Below are positions 9,362-21,010 of a stretch of 64,000 nucleotides of DNA, in pieces. The position numbers were made by a program, and so were the translations under genes. The stretch is taken from positions 7,971 to 71,970 of the forward strand of contig CABUKD010000004.1 of assembly GCA_902492105.1 (NCBI GenBank), given 5' to 3'. Under the pieces are notes generated by a model. The model had not been told where the DNA came from and did not search any database. It saw nothing but the letters and a program-made list of their open reading frames with translations. Position 1 is the stretch's first letter. Each line of letters begins with the position of its first letter. This DNA comes from an uncultured Clostridium sp. Its GTDB lineage: Bacteria; Bacillota; Clostridia; TANB77; CAG-508.

Positions 9362-9856
9362 ATAAGTTAGTTTTCCCTCTAACATATCATCATTTTTTAT
9401 CCAATCTTCTACCAAAATTTCTGTATATTCTTGGTCACTTTTTCCTCTTACAATTACTTTTTCAATTCCACAGTTAATAATCATTTTCCTACACATTTGG
9501 CAAGAATTAGCTCCTGGGTCATATTCTCCTGTTTCTGGTCTAAAAAGTACTAAATACAAAGTGGCACCTATCATTTCTCTTCTGCTTGCACTAATAATTG
9601 CATTCTGTTCTGCATGAACTGACCTACATGCATCATAACCGCCATGCCTAATATCTGGAAAATGTTTTTTCTTTGTACAATATCCTAAATCAATACAATT
9701 TATTCTTCCTCTAGGTGCTCCATTATATCCTGTCGCAATAATTTCATCATGATTTACAATTACGCATCCCGCTTTTTTTCGTAAACAAGTGCTTCTTTCC
9801 GCCACTGTTTTTGCAATATTTAAATAGTAATTTGTTTTATCTATTCTTTGTTCCAT
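9359..9856 (-). CDS. dCMP/cytidine deaminase family protein (ComEB-like)
   Basis: A 165-residue zinc deaminase. HAEQNAI (about 81-87) supplies the zinc His and catalytic Glu, and CQMC (about 118-121) supplies the two zinc cysteines. The length and the TGYNGAPRG motif fit the dCMP deaminase/ComEB group, which converts dCMP to dUMP. It is a single gene with its own terminator. Confidence 0.9.
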   Translation of the reverse strand: MEQRIDKTNYYLNIAKTVAERSTCLRKKAGCVIVNHDEIIATGYNGAPRGRINCIDLGYCTKKKHFPDIRHGGYDACRSVHAEQNAIISASRREMIGATLYLVLFRPETGEYDPGANSCQMCRKMIINCGIEKVIVRGKSDQEYTEILVEDWIKNDDMLEGKLTY

Positions 9857-9871
9857 TTTTCTTTCCTTTCT

Positions 9872-9922
9872 GTGGGGACGGTTCTTAGTGGCCCCAAAAG
9901 GGGTCGCTTGGGACAGTTCACC
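9872..9922. repeat. Dispersed GGGAC/GTCCC palindromic repeat, copy c (reversed)
   Basis: GGGGACGGTTCTTAGTGGCC ... GGGGTCGCTTGGGACAGTTC, the reverse complement of the units at 3047 and 7079, directly upstream of the deaminase ribosome-binding site. Confidence 0.75.
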
Positions 9923-10117
9923 TTAAAAGACTGACTTTTTAATGATTTCATTTTATCATATTCTAAACAGTAAGTCTATAATTTCGTTTAAAAGAATTTT
10001 GTTTTCAGCCTATTTAATTTTTATTTGATATTCTATATTAAAAAAACAATCTAGAACTTTTTATTCAATATATTTACTTGTTTACAGTCTTAAAAATAGT
10101 TTTCCCTTTCTTAACAA

Positions 10118-10146
10118 AAAAAGAAGCAATCAAATGCTTCCTTCTT
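10118..10146 (-). terminator. Terminator after rpmF
   Basis: GAAGCA and TGCTTC pair around a short AT-rich loop, followed on the minus strand by seven T. It lies about 25 bases after the rpmF stop. Confidence 0.75.
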
Positions 10147-10171
10147 TATAACTTATTAATCATTTTTTATT

Positions 10172-10354
10172 TTAGTTTTCAGATTTTGCAACTACTTCTT
10201 TTCCATCATAATATCCACAATTTGGACATACTCTGTGTTGCATTACTTTTTCATGACAATGTGGACAATCTACTAAATTTTGAGCTTCGATTTTCCATGT
10301 TGATCTTTTTAAGTGTGTTCTTGCTTTTGACCATCTTCTTTTTGGTTGTGCCAT
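10172..10354 (-). CDS. rpmF: 50S ribosomal protein L32
   Basis: 60 residues beginning MAQPKRRWSKARTHLKRS, with a zinc-binding set CPHCH ... CPNCGYYDGKEV, typical of the C+ form of L32. GGGAGGGAATTAT upstream is a strong ribosome-binding site. Confidence 0.97.
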   Translation of the reverse strand: MAQPKRRWSKARTHLKRSTWKIEAQNLVDCPHCHEKVMQHRVCPNCGYYDGKEVVAKSEN

Positions 10355-10449
10355 TATAATTCCCTCCCTTAACTTCTGCTATTTTGCTGTAATCTATCTA
10401 TATTTTTATTACCTAAAACGGATACTATAAAATTATACTCGTTTTTCTT

Positions 10450-11358
10450 CTATTTGTCAACTACTTTTTTTGCTACAATTGCAAATCTTCCATCTTCTAC
10501 GTGATAATCACAGGTAGATAAAGTTATTAATTGGTCACCATATTGGGCTGTTTCTGCAATATTATATAAAGATAATTTTTTTACATTTTCAATATAGTTA
10601 TTAAATTCTTCTTCATTTTCAGCATCTTTGAAGAAATAATATTTAAATACATCCTGACTTTTTAAATATACTTGTGATTGAAATACAGCAATAATTTGAT
10701 ATTTGGAAACTTCCTCTAATGTGGCAAATTCAAAGGTAGGATGTTCTTTATAAAAATCTTCTTTTTTATATTTTGTTAATGTTTCAAACATTTGCCCACC
10801 ATTACTTCTATGACCATAAATTAGGAAATTTGCTGTAGGCTTTTCTATACTGCAATCTTTATCTAAAAAGATACTTCCTAATTCATTGGATTGTTTTTTG
10901 AAATTATGATTTACATAGTAATCGTTATTGTCTGTTTGCAATACTGGATAGTCCACTTCTGTTCCCTCTATTGTTAACCATCCTACTAAATCTGAATTTT
11001 GCTGTTTTAATTCTTGTAAATTAGCCAATAGTATTTGTTTTCTTTGTTCCTCTTCTGAGGCATTTTGATTAACTTCTGTATTAGGTGTTGCTACAAAATT
11101 TGCTAAATCCTCCATCATTTTTTTATTTTGCCACTGTGTATAGACATAGTAAATTAAATAAGCAATACTTGCAATTAAGATAACAGATAAAATAATAATA
11201 GCTATTAATTTTCCATTTATTTTTTTCTTTCTGCCTTCATGAGTTTTTTCTTTATCTTTAAAGTGTTTTTCTTTATTGCTTTTATTTTCTCTATCTATTT
11301 GTTTTTGAATGTTTTTGTTGTCTTTTTCTTTACTATGTTTACTTATATTCTTTTTCAT
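10450..11358 (-). CDS. Class B sortase
   Basis: A membrane-bound transpeptidase that cleaves a C-terminal sorting motif and links the protein to peptidoglycan. It has a strongly basic N-terminus (about 1-47), one transmembrane helix (about 48-72), then the sortase fold with FLIYGHR (catalytic His) and LSTCDYHVEDGRF (catalytic Cys, and Arg). The long insert between His and Cys matches class B. The ATG at 11358 has AAAGGA 7 bases upstream and is favoured over 11391. The next gene upstream encodes a TPKTG-anchored protein, its likely substrate. Confidence 0.92.
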   Translation of the reverse strand: MKKNISKHSKEKDNKNIQKQIDRENKSNKEKHFKDKEKTHEGRKKKINGKLIAIIILSVILIASIAYLIYYVYTQWQNKKMMEDLANFVATPNTEVNQNASEEEQRKQILLANLQELKQQNSDLVGWLTIEGTEVDYPVLQTDNNDYYVNHNFKKQSNELGSIFLDKDCSIEKPTANFLIYGHRSNGGQMFETLTKYKKEDFYKEHPTFEFATLEEVSKYQIIAVFQSQVYLKSQDVFKYYFFKDAENEEEFNNYIENVKKLSLYNIAETAQYGDQLITLSTCDYHVEDGRFAIVAKKVVDK

Positions 11359-11584
11359 TGCCAAATCCTTTCTGAAATCTCTTTTCTGCATGGTTTTTAC
11401 TTTAATCTTGTTAGGCTACTTTATGATATGAACTTCTTTTCAATGTATTATGAATTATATCATATTCTTATAAAAATTCAAATAAAGACTTTTAAAAATT
11501 ACAAATATTTACAAACTATGTATTTAATTTTTAAATTGAACTATTTACAAACTATAGTTAATTTTATGCTCTCTAGCTTTATAA

Positions 11585-11622
11585 AAAACATAGTATGGTT
11601 TTAATTACATACTATGTTTTCT
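11585..11622 (-). terminator. Terminator after the TPKTG surface protein
   Basis: AAAACATAGTATG and CATACTATGTTTT form a 13-base stem with T-runs on both sides, so it may work in both directions. Confidence 0.8.
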
Positions 11623-11648
11623 TGATTTTTATAGTTTTATTTAGTAGT

Positions 11649-13109
11649 CTATTTTACTCTTTTCATTACTACAATTGCACCTAAAGAAATAACAACCAAA
11701 GCACTTGCCAATACAACATAAGTATTTACACCTGTTTTTGGTGTCTCATCTTTTTCCTCTTCTGGTGTAGTAGTTTCTCCAGAAGTTGTTGTGTCTCCAG
11801 TACCTCCCAATTTTGTTTCTGTTACTGCATAAGTTGAGCAATGTTCTAAAGATAATTTTAAGTTTCCATTGTTATATGTTGCTGTTCCCATATCTTCATA
11901 TTTTGCTGTTAGTTCATTATAATAATATAAGTTTAGGTCTTTTTGACCGTCTCCATATTTGTCTGCTCCTACAAATATAGTGATATCTGCTTTTCCTGGT
12001 AATTTTCCATCATAAGCAAATTCTATAAATAATCCATTTGTAATATCATTTGGCTTAATATGTGAAAATTTTTCTGCAGATACTTGTACAGATGGTGTAA
12101 AAGCAGTGTCTGTTTTTGTAATATCTTCACTTGCAAATTCCCATGTAACATTTGCTACATTAATTTGTAAAGTAGCTTTTTTAGCATCTTTTAATGCTGA
12201 AAATACTTCTTTTTCTACTAAAGTTGGTGTGCTCATTGTTACAATAGTAGTTTTGTAGTCTTCTATTGCTGATACTATTTCTTCTGTAGTAGGGTCTGTT
12301 AGCTCGTTTACAGTTAATTCTCTGTATTTTGCTTCACTAATAGCACACATTTCAACTACGTCTATTTTGTCTAAATTCAAAAGATTTCTTACATTAAATG
12401 CTACTTGATGTTTACTATTAAGGGTAATATCTCTTTTTGAGTCTCCCAAAACAATATCTATTTTTTCTCCCTCACCTTCTAGTCCGTCGCCAATTTGTCC
12501 ACTATAGTCAAATCCAATATTTTCTGGAATAGCTACTTTTTCGCCCGTTTCTTTATCATAAGCAACTAAAGTAACAGTATCTCCTACTAAAGTATACCAA
12601 TCTCCATCAATATTTACTACATTTTCGCCTTCTAATACATAATCATATTGTCTTGCTTTAAGTGTAAGAACTTTTTGCTCATATACTTCATCATTTACTG
12701 TTAAATTAACACTTCCTACTTCTTCTTGTGTTGTAAGATCTGCTACTTTATAATTAATCCAGTCATCTGTACTTTTTACAGTAAGTTTGGTAGAAGTTTC
12801 ATCTAAAGTAAATTCTGCTGTATCTGGAGCTTCTGGATTGCCTGATGCAATCGTGTTAGAATTACCATTAAATCCTACATTTTCTGGTAAAACTACTTTT
12901 TCTCCGGTTTCATAATCATAAGCAAATAAAGTAACAGTGTCTCCTTCTTTTGCAAAATAACGTCCATCTACTTCAATGACATTTTCGCCTTCCACACCAT
13001 AACTTAAGCTTTTGGCATCTGTTGCTGCTAAAGTTGTTGTTAATGGTAATACCATTGCAATTAACATTACAGCCACCATTAACACTGAAATTGTTTTCAA
13101 TTTCTTCAT
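11649..13109 (-). CDS. Cell-wall-anchored surface protein (TPKTG sorting signal)
   Basis: 486 residues. The signal peptide spans about 1-28 (KTISVLMVAVMLIAMVLPLT...). Two homologous repeats follow, around 38-85 and 155-200, both containing EGENV, GDTVTL, YxxETGEKV and PEN(V/I)GF. A middle domain is of unknown fold, and a C-terminal sorting signal reads ETPKTG, then a hydrophobic helix, then the basic tail MKRVK. It is displayed on the cell wall. The adjacent class B sortase probably anchors it. The binding partner is unknown. Confidence 0.85.
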   Translation of the reverse strand: MKKLKTISVLMVAVMLIAMVLPLTTTLAATDAKSLSYGVEGENVIEVDGRYFAKEGDTVTLFAYDYETGEKVVLPENVGFNGNSNTIASGNPEAPDTAEFTLDETSTKLTVKSTDDWINYKVADLTTQEEVGSVNLTVNDEVYEQKVLTLKARQYDYVLEGENVVNIDGDWYTLVGDTVTLVAYDKETGEKVAIPENIGFDYSGQIGDGLEGEGEKIDIVLGDSKRDITLNSKHQVAFNVRNLLNLDKIDVVEMCAISEAKYRELTVNELTDPTTEEIVSAIEDYKTTIVTMSTPTLVEKEVFSALKDAKKATLQINVANVTWEFASEDITKTDTAFTPSVQVSAEKFSHIKPNDITNGLFIEFAYDGKLPGKADITIFVGADKYGDGQKDLNLYYYNELTAKYEDMGTATYNNGNLKLSLEHCSTYAVTETKLGGTGDTTTSGETTTPEEEKDETPKTGVNTYVVLASALVVISLGAIVVMKRVK

Positions 13110-13175
13110 AATTTTCTCTCCTTTTATTTTAAATTTATATAAAAGTTAATAAATATTAACTTTATATACTATTTA

Positions 13176-13495
13176 TAACTAATATTATATCTTTTCGCAC
13201 TTTTCATAATCGAGGACCATTAATAGTTTCGGTTAGTTTTTTTGTTCAAGCTCTATATATTGCAAAAGTGTAGACCGCATAAGCGACCAAACGGAGTGGC
13301 TTTGCCACGTAGTGCGAATTGGAGCAATTTTCATACTAGTATGTGCAGAAAATCATAGATTTTCTTGCACATTATGGAAATTGCGACACCAAGGTCAAAC
13401 GTTGCAATATATAGAGTTTGAACTATATTCTTTATTAAGCTCTCACTTCTATGGGACGAACTTATGAAAAGGAAAAAAGATATAATATTAGTTTA
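13176..13495. repeat. MITE-like element with nested terminal inverted repeats
   Basis: The 440-base gap between the surface protein and ppdK is mostly this element. Outer arms ACTAATATTATATCTTTT and AAAAGATATAATATTAGT pair. Inner arms (13244-13265 and 13402-13423, about 22 bases, one mismatch) pair as well. The middle contains a GTGGCTTTGCCAC hairpin. No open frame of note was seen. It is either a non-autonomous transposable element or a structured RNA. Confidence 0.7.
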
Positions 13496-13548
13496 TTTGT
13501 TTAAGAATTAATCTTTTGCACTTTTCATGATTCAGAATTATGAATAAC

Positions 13549-16176
13549 TTATCTAGGGTTCTTAATTGCTGCTTGTGCTGCTGCTAAACGAGCAATTGGA
13601 ACTCTAAATGGTGAGCAAGATACATAAGTAAGTCCAATATTGTGGCAGAATTCAACTGTAGGTGGATTTCCTCCATGTTCTCCACAAATTCCTAGGTGAA
13701 TATCTGGTCTTGTTTGTTTTCCTAAATCAACTGCCATTTTTACTAATTTTCCAACACCAACTTGGTCAAGTTTAGCAAATGGATCTGATTCATAAATTTT
13801 CTTATCATAGTAAGCTCCTAAGAATTTTCCAGCATCATCACGGCTAAATCCAAATGTCATTTGTGTTAAGTCATTTGTACCAAATGAGAAGAATTCAGCT
13901 TCTTTTGCAATTTCATCTGCAGTTAATGCTGCTCTTGGAATTTCAATCATAGTTCCTACTTCATATTTTAATTTTACTCCTGCTTTTGCAATTTCTTCTT
14001 CTGCTGTTTTTACAATAATGTCTTTTACATATTTTAATTCTTTTACTTCTCCTACTAATGGAACCATAATTTCTGGAACAATATTCATTCCAGTTTCTTT
14101 GTTTACATTAATAGCAGCTTGAATAATTGCTCTAGTTTGCATTACACCAATTTCTGGGTAAGTAACATCCAAACGGCATCCTCTGTGTCCCATCATTGGG
14201 TTGAATTCATGTAGACTATTTACTACTTCTTTTAATGCTTCAAAAGTCATTCCCATTTCTTTTGCTAAAGCAGAAATTTCTTCGTCTGTATGTGGTAAGA
14301 ATTCATGTAAAGGTGGGTCTAGTAAACGAATTGTTACTGGGTAGCCTTTCATTGCTTTGAATATTCCTTCAAAGTCTCCTCTTTGCATTGGAAGAATTTT
14401 GTTTAAAGCTTTTTCTCTTTGTTCTACTGTTTTAGAAACTATCATTTCACGAATAGCTGCAATTCTTTCTGGTGCAAAGAACATATGCTCTGTACGGCAT
14501 AGTCCAATACCTTGTGCTCCAAAGTTGTATGCTACAGTTGCATCTTTTGGAGTATCTGCATTAGTTCTAACTTCCATTTGACGATATTGATCTGCCCATC
14601 CCATTAATTTAGCAAAATCTCCTGAAACAGTTGCATCAACAGTGTCAATTTTTTCTCCATATACATTTCCTGTAGAACCGTCTAATGAAATGTAATCTCC
14701 TTCATGATATACATTTCCTTGTGGATCTTTGAATTCTCCTTTTTCTTCGTCTACTACTAATTCTCCACATCCAGCTACACAGCATGTACCCATACCACGA
14801 GCAACTACTGCTGCATGTGATGTCATACCACCACGAACTGTTAAAATACCATGGCATACATTCATACCATCAATATCTTCTGGAGAAGTTTCAAGTCTTA
14901 CTAAAATTAAATCTTTTTCTCCTGCTTCATGTAGTTCTACTGCTCTATCTGCTGTAAATACTACTTTACCTGTTGCAGCTCCTGGAGATGCAGCTAAACC
15001 TTTAGCTACTGGTTTTGCAGCTTTTAATTTTGCTTGGTCAAAGTTTGGATGTAATAATTGGTCTAATTGATTTGGTTCTACTCTTAAAACAGCCTCTTTT
15101 TCTGTAATCATGCCTTCATTTACTAAATCTACGGCAATTTTTAATGCAGCATTTGCTGTTCTTTTACCATTTCTAGTTTGTAAGAAGAATAGTTTTCCTC
15201 TTTCAATGGTAAATTCCATATCTTGCATATCTCTATAATGTTTTTCTAGTTCATTTGCATATTTTACGAAATCCTCATATGCTTGTTTGTTGGTTTGTTC
15301 TAGAGTTGCAATAGGTTGTGGAGTTCTAATTCCTGCAACAACGTCTTCGCCTTGTGCATTCATTAAATATTCTCCAAATAGTTTGTTTTCACCTGTTGCT
15401 GGGTTACGAGTAAATGCAACACCAGTTCCACAGTCATCTCCCATGTTTCCGAAAACCATTTCTTGAACATTAACTGCTGTACCCCAGTCTCCTGGAATAT
15501 CGTTTAATCTTCTATAAGTAATAGCTCTTGGATTGTTCCATGAACGGAAAACTGCTTTAACAGCTTCTTTTAATTGTTCTACTGGATCGCTTGGGAATTC
15601 ACTTCCATGTTCTTTTAAGTAAATTGCCTTAAATGTTCCTACTAATTCTTTCAAATCTTCTGCTGTTAATTCTGTATCTAATTTTACGCCTCTTTTTTCT
15701 TTCATTTCGTCAATTGCTTTTTCGAATAGTGGTTTTGGAATTTCCATTACAACATCACTAAACATTTGAATAAATCTTCTGTAGCTATCATAAGCAAATC
15801 TTTCATTTTTTGCAGCTATTGATTTTAATACTTCATCATTTAAACCTAAGTTTAAAATTGTATCCATCATACCTGGCATAGATGCTCTTGCTCCTGAACG
15901 TACAGATACTAATAATGGATTTTCTTTATCTCCAAATTTCTTTCCAGAAATTTCTTCTAATTTAGATAGTGCTTCGAAAATTTGATCTTCCACTTCTTTT
16001 GAAATGGTTTCACCATCCTCATAGTATTTTGTACATGCCTCAGTTGTTACTGTAAATCCTTGTGGAATTGGTAAACCTAAATTTGTCATTTCTGCAAGGT
16101 TAGCACCTTTTCCTCCTAGCAATTCTCGCATGCTAGCATTTCCTTCTTTGAATAAGTAAACATACTTGTGACTCAT
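13549..16176 (-). CDS. ppdK: Pyruvate, phosphate dikinase
   Basis: Interconverts pyruvate + ATP + Pi and PEP + AMP + PPi, a key glycolytic step in anaerobes. At 875 residues it is full length. The N-terminal ATP-binding domain begins with KGANLAEM. The central phosphohistidine motif is GGMTSHAAVVARGMG. The C-terminal PEP/pyruvate barrel carries GLCRTEHMFF, MGHRGCRL and GICGEHGG. AGGAGG precedes the ATG. It is a single gene. Confidence 0.98.
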   Translation of the reverse strand: MSHKYVYLFKEGNASMRELLGGKGANLAEMTNLGLPIPQGFTVTTEACTKYYEDGETISKEVEDQIFEALSKLEEISGKKFGDKENPLLVSVRSGARASMPGMMDTILNLGLNDEVLKSIAAKNERFAYDSYRRFIQMFSDVVMEIPKPLFEKAIDEMKEKRGVKLDTELTAEDLKELVGTFKAIYLKEHGSEFPSDPVEQLKEAVKAVFRSWNNPRAITYRRLNDIPGDWGTAVNVQEMVFGNMGDDCGTGVAFTRNPATGENKLFGEYLMNAQGEDVVAGIRTPQPIATLEQTNKQAYEDFVKYANELEKHYRDMQDMEFTIERGKLFFLQTRNGKRTANAALKIAVDLVNEGMITEKEAVLRVEPNQLDQLLHPNFDQAKLKAAKPVAKGLAASPGAATGKVVFTADRAVELHEAGEKDLILVRLETSPEDIDGMNVCHGILTVRGGMTSHAAVVARGMGTCCVAGCGELVVDEEKGEFKDPQGNVYHEGDYISLDGSTGNVYGEKIDTVDATVSGDFAKLMGWADQYRQMEVRTNADTPKDATVAYNFGAQGIGLCRTEHMFFAPERIAAIREMIVSKTVEQREKALNKILPMQRGDFEGIFKAMKGYPVTIRLLDPPLHEFLPHTDEEISALAKEMGMTFEALKEVVNSLHEFNPMMGHRGCRLDVTYPEIGVMQTRAIIQAAINVNKETGMNIVPEIMVPLVGEVKELKYVKDIIVKTAEEEIAKAGVKLKYEVGTMIEIPRAALTADEIAKEAEFFSFGTNDLTQMTFGFSRDDAGKFLGAYYDKKIYESDPFAKLDQVGVGKLVKMAVDLGKQTRPDIHLGICGEHGGNPPTVEFCHNIGLTYVSCSPFRVPIARLAAAQAAIKNPR

Positions 16177-16404
16177 AAAGAACCTCCTTCTAATTTGGCA
16201 TATTGCCTTTTACGTAAACAATATGTGTGTAATTTTGCTATTAAAATATACCTAATAGCTTTTTTATTATATCCATATTTTGCTAAAATGTAAAGCAATT
16301 TTTCGTTAATTTCAACAATATTTTTTATTTTTGCGGAAAGTATTGAAAGTGTTTTTAGAATCTGATATAATGTAAAAAATTTGGTTTGTAAATATTTTAT
16401 AAAT

Positions 16405-16628
16405 AATAAAGAAGCTGACCTAAAATATCATAATATATAACTAAAGTATAATAATTGTCTTTTTCGATTTTTAAAACCTTTCCCCTTTTGGACATCTGTA
16501 ACTCGGCATAAATGCCGTAAGCAGCTGTCACAATGGTCGCCCACGCAAGGCTTAAAAATCTCAAAAGACAATTATTATACTTTTATTAAAATAGATTTAA
16601 TTTAATTTTAGGTCAGCTTCTTTATTAT
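16405..16628. repeat. Long inverted-repeat element, copy 2
   Basis: Outer arms GAAGCTGACCTAAAAT and ATTTTAGGTCAGCTTC pair perfectly. Two bases differ from copy 1 (2352-2570), and both sides have changed together. The inner inverted repeat GTATAATAATTGTC (from 16446) and GACAATTATTATAC (to 16580) encloses the same core as copy 1 but in reverse orientation. Confidence 0.8.
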
Positions 16629-16641
16629 ATATTGTGTAAAA

Positions 16642-16671
16642 AAGGAATCCCAAAAACAGGATTCCTTTTGT
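16642..16671 (-). terminator. Terminator of the KE-rich membrane protein gene
   Basis: AAAGGAATCC and GGATTCCTTT pair around an 8-base loop and are followed by T-rich sequence on the minus strand, just after the stop at 16695. Confidence 0.8.
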
Positions 16672-16694
16672 AAATTATATATTTAACTTGTTTA

Positions 16695-17477
16695 TTATTC
16701 TATAATGGTATAGCCTACTAAATCTGGTTTTTCTACATCTTCGTCCGTTATGGTATTAATTTTCCAATCTGTATATTCTACTATTAAAGGCATTGTAATT
16801 CCGTTATCTATTGTACTGCCTTCCTCTGCTTTTACTTTTATACCAGTTTCTTTATTAACCCATAGTTTTCCATCTTGAAAACGATTAATTACATAGCAAT
16901 CTTGTCCATTTACATTTTCAGAAGAGATAAAGCTTGTTAGAGCTAAGTAAAGTATGTTGTCTCTCCATCCTTGTAAAATTTCTGTAGAGAATGGATTATT
17001 TATAGTTATAACGTGAGTGCTATAACTTACTCGTTGTACTTCTGGAAAGGCTGATATCATTTCATCTGTGTCCGTGTTAACCCACGCTATTAATTTTTCT
17101 GTGCCATCTGTGGTGTAAGTCATTTTATAGATATTGTCTTTTACAGCAAGCTTGGTTGTTTCTCCTGTGTTTTGTGAAATTGTGTAGGCATAATTTTGCA
17201 TATTCTCATATTGTGACATTTTTTCTAAAATATCGCTCATAATGAGATAATTTCTAGTCCAGTTTAAGGCTACTGCAAGTAAGATAATAAAGATTAGAAT
17301 AAATACTACTTTTAGTGCTGTTTTTCCCTTACTTGGTTCTTTTTCTTTGACTTTTTTTGTTTCTGGTTTCTCGTTTTTTTCTTTTTTTGGCTTACTATCT
17401 TGCTGTTTCATTTTTTCTTTCTTCTTAGTTTCTTCTTGTTTTGCTTGTTCTACTTTTTTAATTTCTTTCTCTTCCAT
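16695..17477 (-). CDS. Membrane-anchored protein with charged N-terminus
   Basis: 260 residues. The first 50 are almost entirely Lys/Glu/Gln (cytoplasmic), followed by one transmembrane helix at about 53-75 and an extracellular domain. That domain has alternating beta-rich segments (NYAYTISQNTGETTKLAV, KLWVNKETGIKVKAEEG) resembling LolA-like or DUF4412-like carrier folds. This is an inference from pattern only. It lies downstream of the pilin-like gene in the same direction. Confidence 0.65.
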   Translation of the reverse strand: MEEKEIKKVEQAKQEETKKKEKMKQQDSKPKKEKNEKPETKKVKEKEPSKGKTALKVVFILIFIILLAVALNWTRNYLIMSDILEKMSQYENMQNYAYTISQNTGETTKLAVKDNIYKMTYTTDGTEKLIAWVNTDTDEMISAFPEVQRVSYSTHVITINNPFSTEILQGWRDNILYLALTSFISSENVNGQDCYVINRFQDGKLWVNKETGIKVKAEEGSTIDNGITMPLIVEYTDWKINTITDEDVEKPDLVGYTIIE

Positions 17478-17583
17478 ATTTTTTCTTCCTTTCTTTGGTA
17501 TTTATCATAAGCATAATAAAAAGTTTGTGTTGTGTCAAGAGATTTTTTATAATTTGTACACGCAATCCGTTTGTTGTTCAGTG

Positions 17584-19132
<1,549 letters not shown>

Positions 19133-19335
19133 TTTTATTTTCTCCTTTCTCATTTGTTTCTTATTGTTTATTTTTTTAATGCTTGAATTGGTTTTTATTT
19201 AAACCATTTTTATTTTATACTAACTAATTTTAAATTACAAGTATTTTTCAATTTTTTTAGTACAAATTGCATTTACTTCACAAAATTGCTTTTTCCTTTT
19301 CTCTTGACATTATTAAATAAGCAAGTTTCTAGCTT

Positions 19336-20991
19336 TCATGCCTTATTTTCGTTTTCTACTTCTGGTTCTTCTTTATATATTCTTAATTTTACTAATAGTG
19401 CATATAGTTTTGTTCCAAATGGAATCATCATCATATCTTCCTTTTTCAAAATTTTGAAAAGGATTATAAGAATACCATAAATAATAGCTCCTAAAATAAT
19501 AGAGATAATTGTACTAAGATTTGGAGAAATAATACTACTTAAACCTTGATTAATAAAGTAAGTAGCAATTCCCATAATAGTTGCTGCACCTATTGGTGCT
19601 ATCACCATTCTGCCTACTTTAAACTGCAATTTGATATTTTTTCTTAGTACCGTAAAAGTAATTAAAAAAGCAACAAATTGACATACTATAGAGCTAATAC
19701 CTGCTCCCATAATTTCTATATTTGGATTACTGATTAAAATAATATTTAATACAAATTTAATGACTGCCCCTATTCCCAGAGCAATTGCTGCTACATAAGT
19801 TTTATTTAATCCATATAATCCTCCATTAATGGTTTGATTTAATGCAATAAATATCATTGGAATGGAGAATATCATTAACACTTCTGCACCATCATTTGCA
19901 GATGGATAAATTAAGTTCAAAATTGGTTGTGCTAAAGCCATAAATCCTGCCGCACATGGTAGAACAATTAAAAGAGAGGCAAACATAGAAAATGTCATCC
20001 TCTTAGAGGCCGTTTGTTTATCCTTTTTAGCTAAGGCCGCTGAAATAGCAGGGGTAAGTGCTGTTGAAAATGCTACATTAATGGCAGTAGGTAAGTTTAC
20101 CAAAGTATCTACTTTAGATAAAATACCAGTTTTGCTCATAGCAAAAGCTTCTAGTTCTTCTTTAATTGGATACATACTAGCAAACGCTGTTTGAATACAA
20201 TTACTTACTGTACTAGTATCAATTAATGGATTAACTACTGATATGACAGAGCTAATGGTAACTGGAATAGAAATTACTAATATTTTCTTTAATAATTGTC
20301 CTGCTGTTAAATTTTCTTCTGGTGATGGTTCTTTTTGTTCTACTTTTAATTTTTTACGCTTGTAATAAATAATTAAATAAACAAAAGTTAGTAATATAGC
20401 AAGTGTAGTAGATAAATTTCCACCTGCAGCCATAATATATGGTTCTTTTCCAATTAAAGCATATACAAAAGTAATAGATAATACACAGTTTAAAAACTGT
20501 TCAATAATTTGAGAATAGCTTGTAGGTTTCATATCATTTAAGCCTGCAAAATATCCTCTAAATGTTGCAGAAGCTGCCACAAATGCAATAGCAGGTGCTA
20601 ACACTTGCATAACATACTTGGTGTCTGGTACATTAAATATAGCTGTTGCAATATATTCTGCTCCAAAGAATAATCCTATTGAAAAAATAGTACCTAGTCC
20701 AACAAAAAATGTCATACAAATTCTAAAAATTCTTTGTGCACCTTTTTCATCTCCTATCGCAACTCTTTCTGATACTAATTTAGAAATAACACTTGGAATA
20801 CCAATAGAAGATAAAGCAAGTAATACAGAGTAAATCTGATATCCTGCAGAATAATATCCAAGCCCTGTATCTCCAAATCCTTCAAAATTGGTAATTACAA
20901 ATTTATAAATAAGTCCTAATACTTTTACCATAATCTGGGCAAACATCAGGATTAAAACATTCTTCATAAAAGATGTTCCCTTTTTTGACAT
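19336..20991 (-). CDS. MurJ/SpoVB-type lipid flippase (MOP superfamily)
   Basis: 551 residues with about 14 hydrophobic helices and the family's polysaccharide-biosynthesis signature at the start (KNVLILMFAQIMVKVLGLIY, GDTGLGYYSAGYQIYSVLLA). It probably flips a lipid-linked peptidoglycan or polysaccharide precursor across the membrane. The ATG at 20991 has AAAGGAG upstream. The GTG at 20994 is less likely. The C-terminus is charged. SpoVB and MurJ cannot be told apart here. Confidence 0.88.
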   Translation of the reverse strand: MSKKGTSFMKNVLILMFAQIMVKVLGLIYKFVITNFEGFGDTGLGYYSAGYQIYSVLLALSSIGIPSVISKLVSERVAIGDEKGAQRIFRICMTFFVGLGTIFSIGLFFGAEYIATAIFNVPDTKYVMQVLAPAIAFVAASATFRGYFAGLNDMKPTSYSQIIEQFLNCVLSITFVYALIGKEPYIMAAGGNLSTTLAILLTFVYLIIYYKRKKLKVEQKEPSPEENLTAGQLLKKILVISIPVTISSVISVVNPLIDTSTVSNCIQTAFASMYPIKEELEAFAMSKTGILSKVDTLVNLPTAINVAFSTALTPAISAALAKKDKQTASKRMTFSMFASLLIVLPCAAGFMALAQPILNLIYPSANDGAEVLMIFSIPMIFIALNQTINGGLYGLNKTYVAAIALGIGAVIKFVLNIILISNPNIEIMGAGISSIVCQFVAFLITFTVLRKNIKLQFKVGRMVIAPIGAATIMGIATYFINQGLSSIISPNLSTIISIILGAIIYGILIILFKILKKEDMMMIPFGTKLYALLVKLRIYKEEPEVENENKA

Positions 20992-21010
20992 CACTTTCTC
21001 CTTTCTTTCT

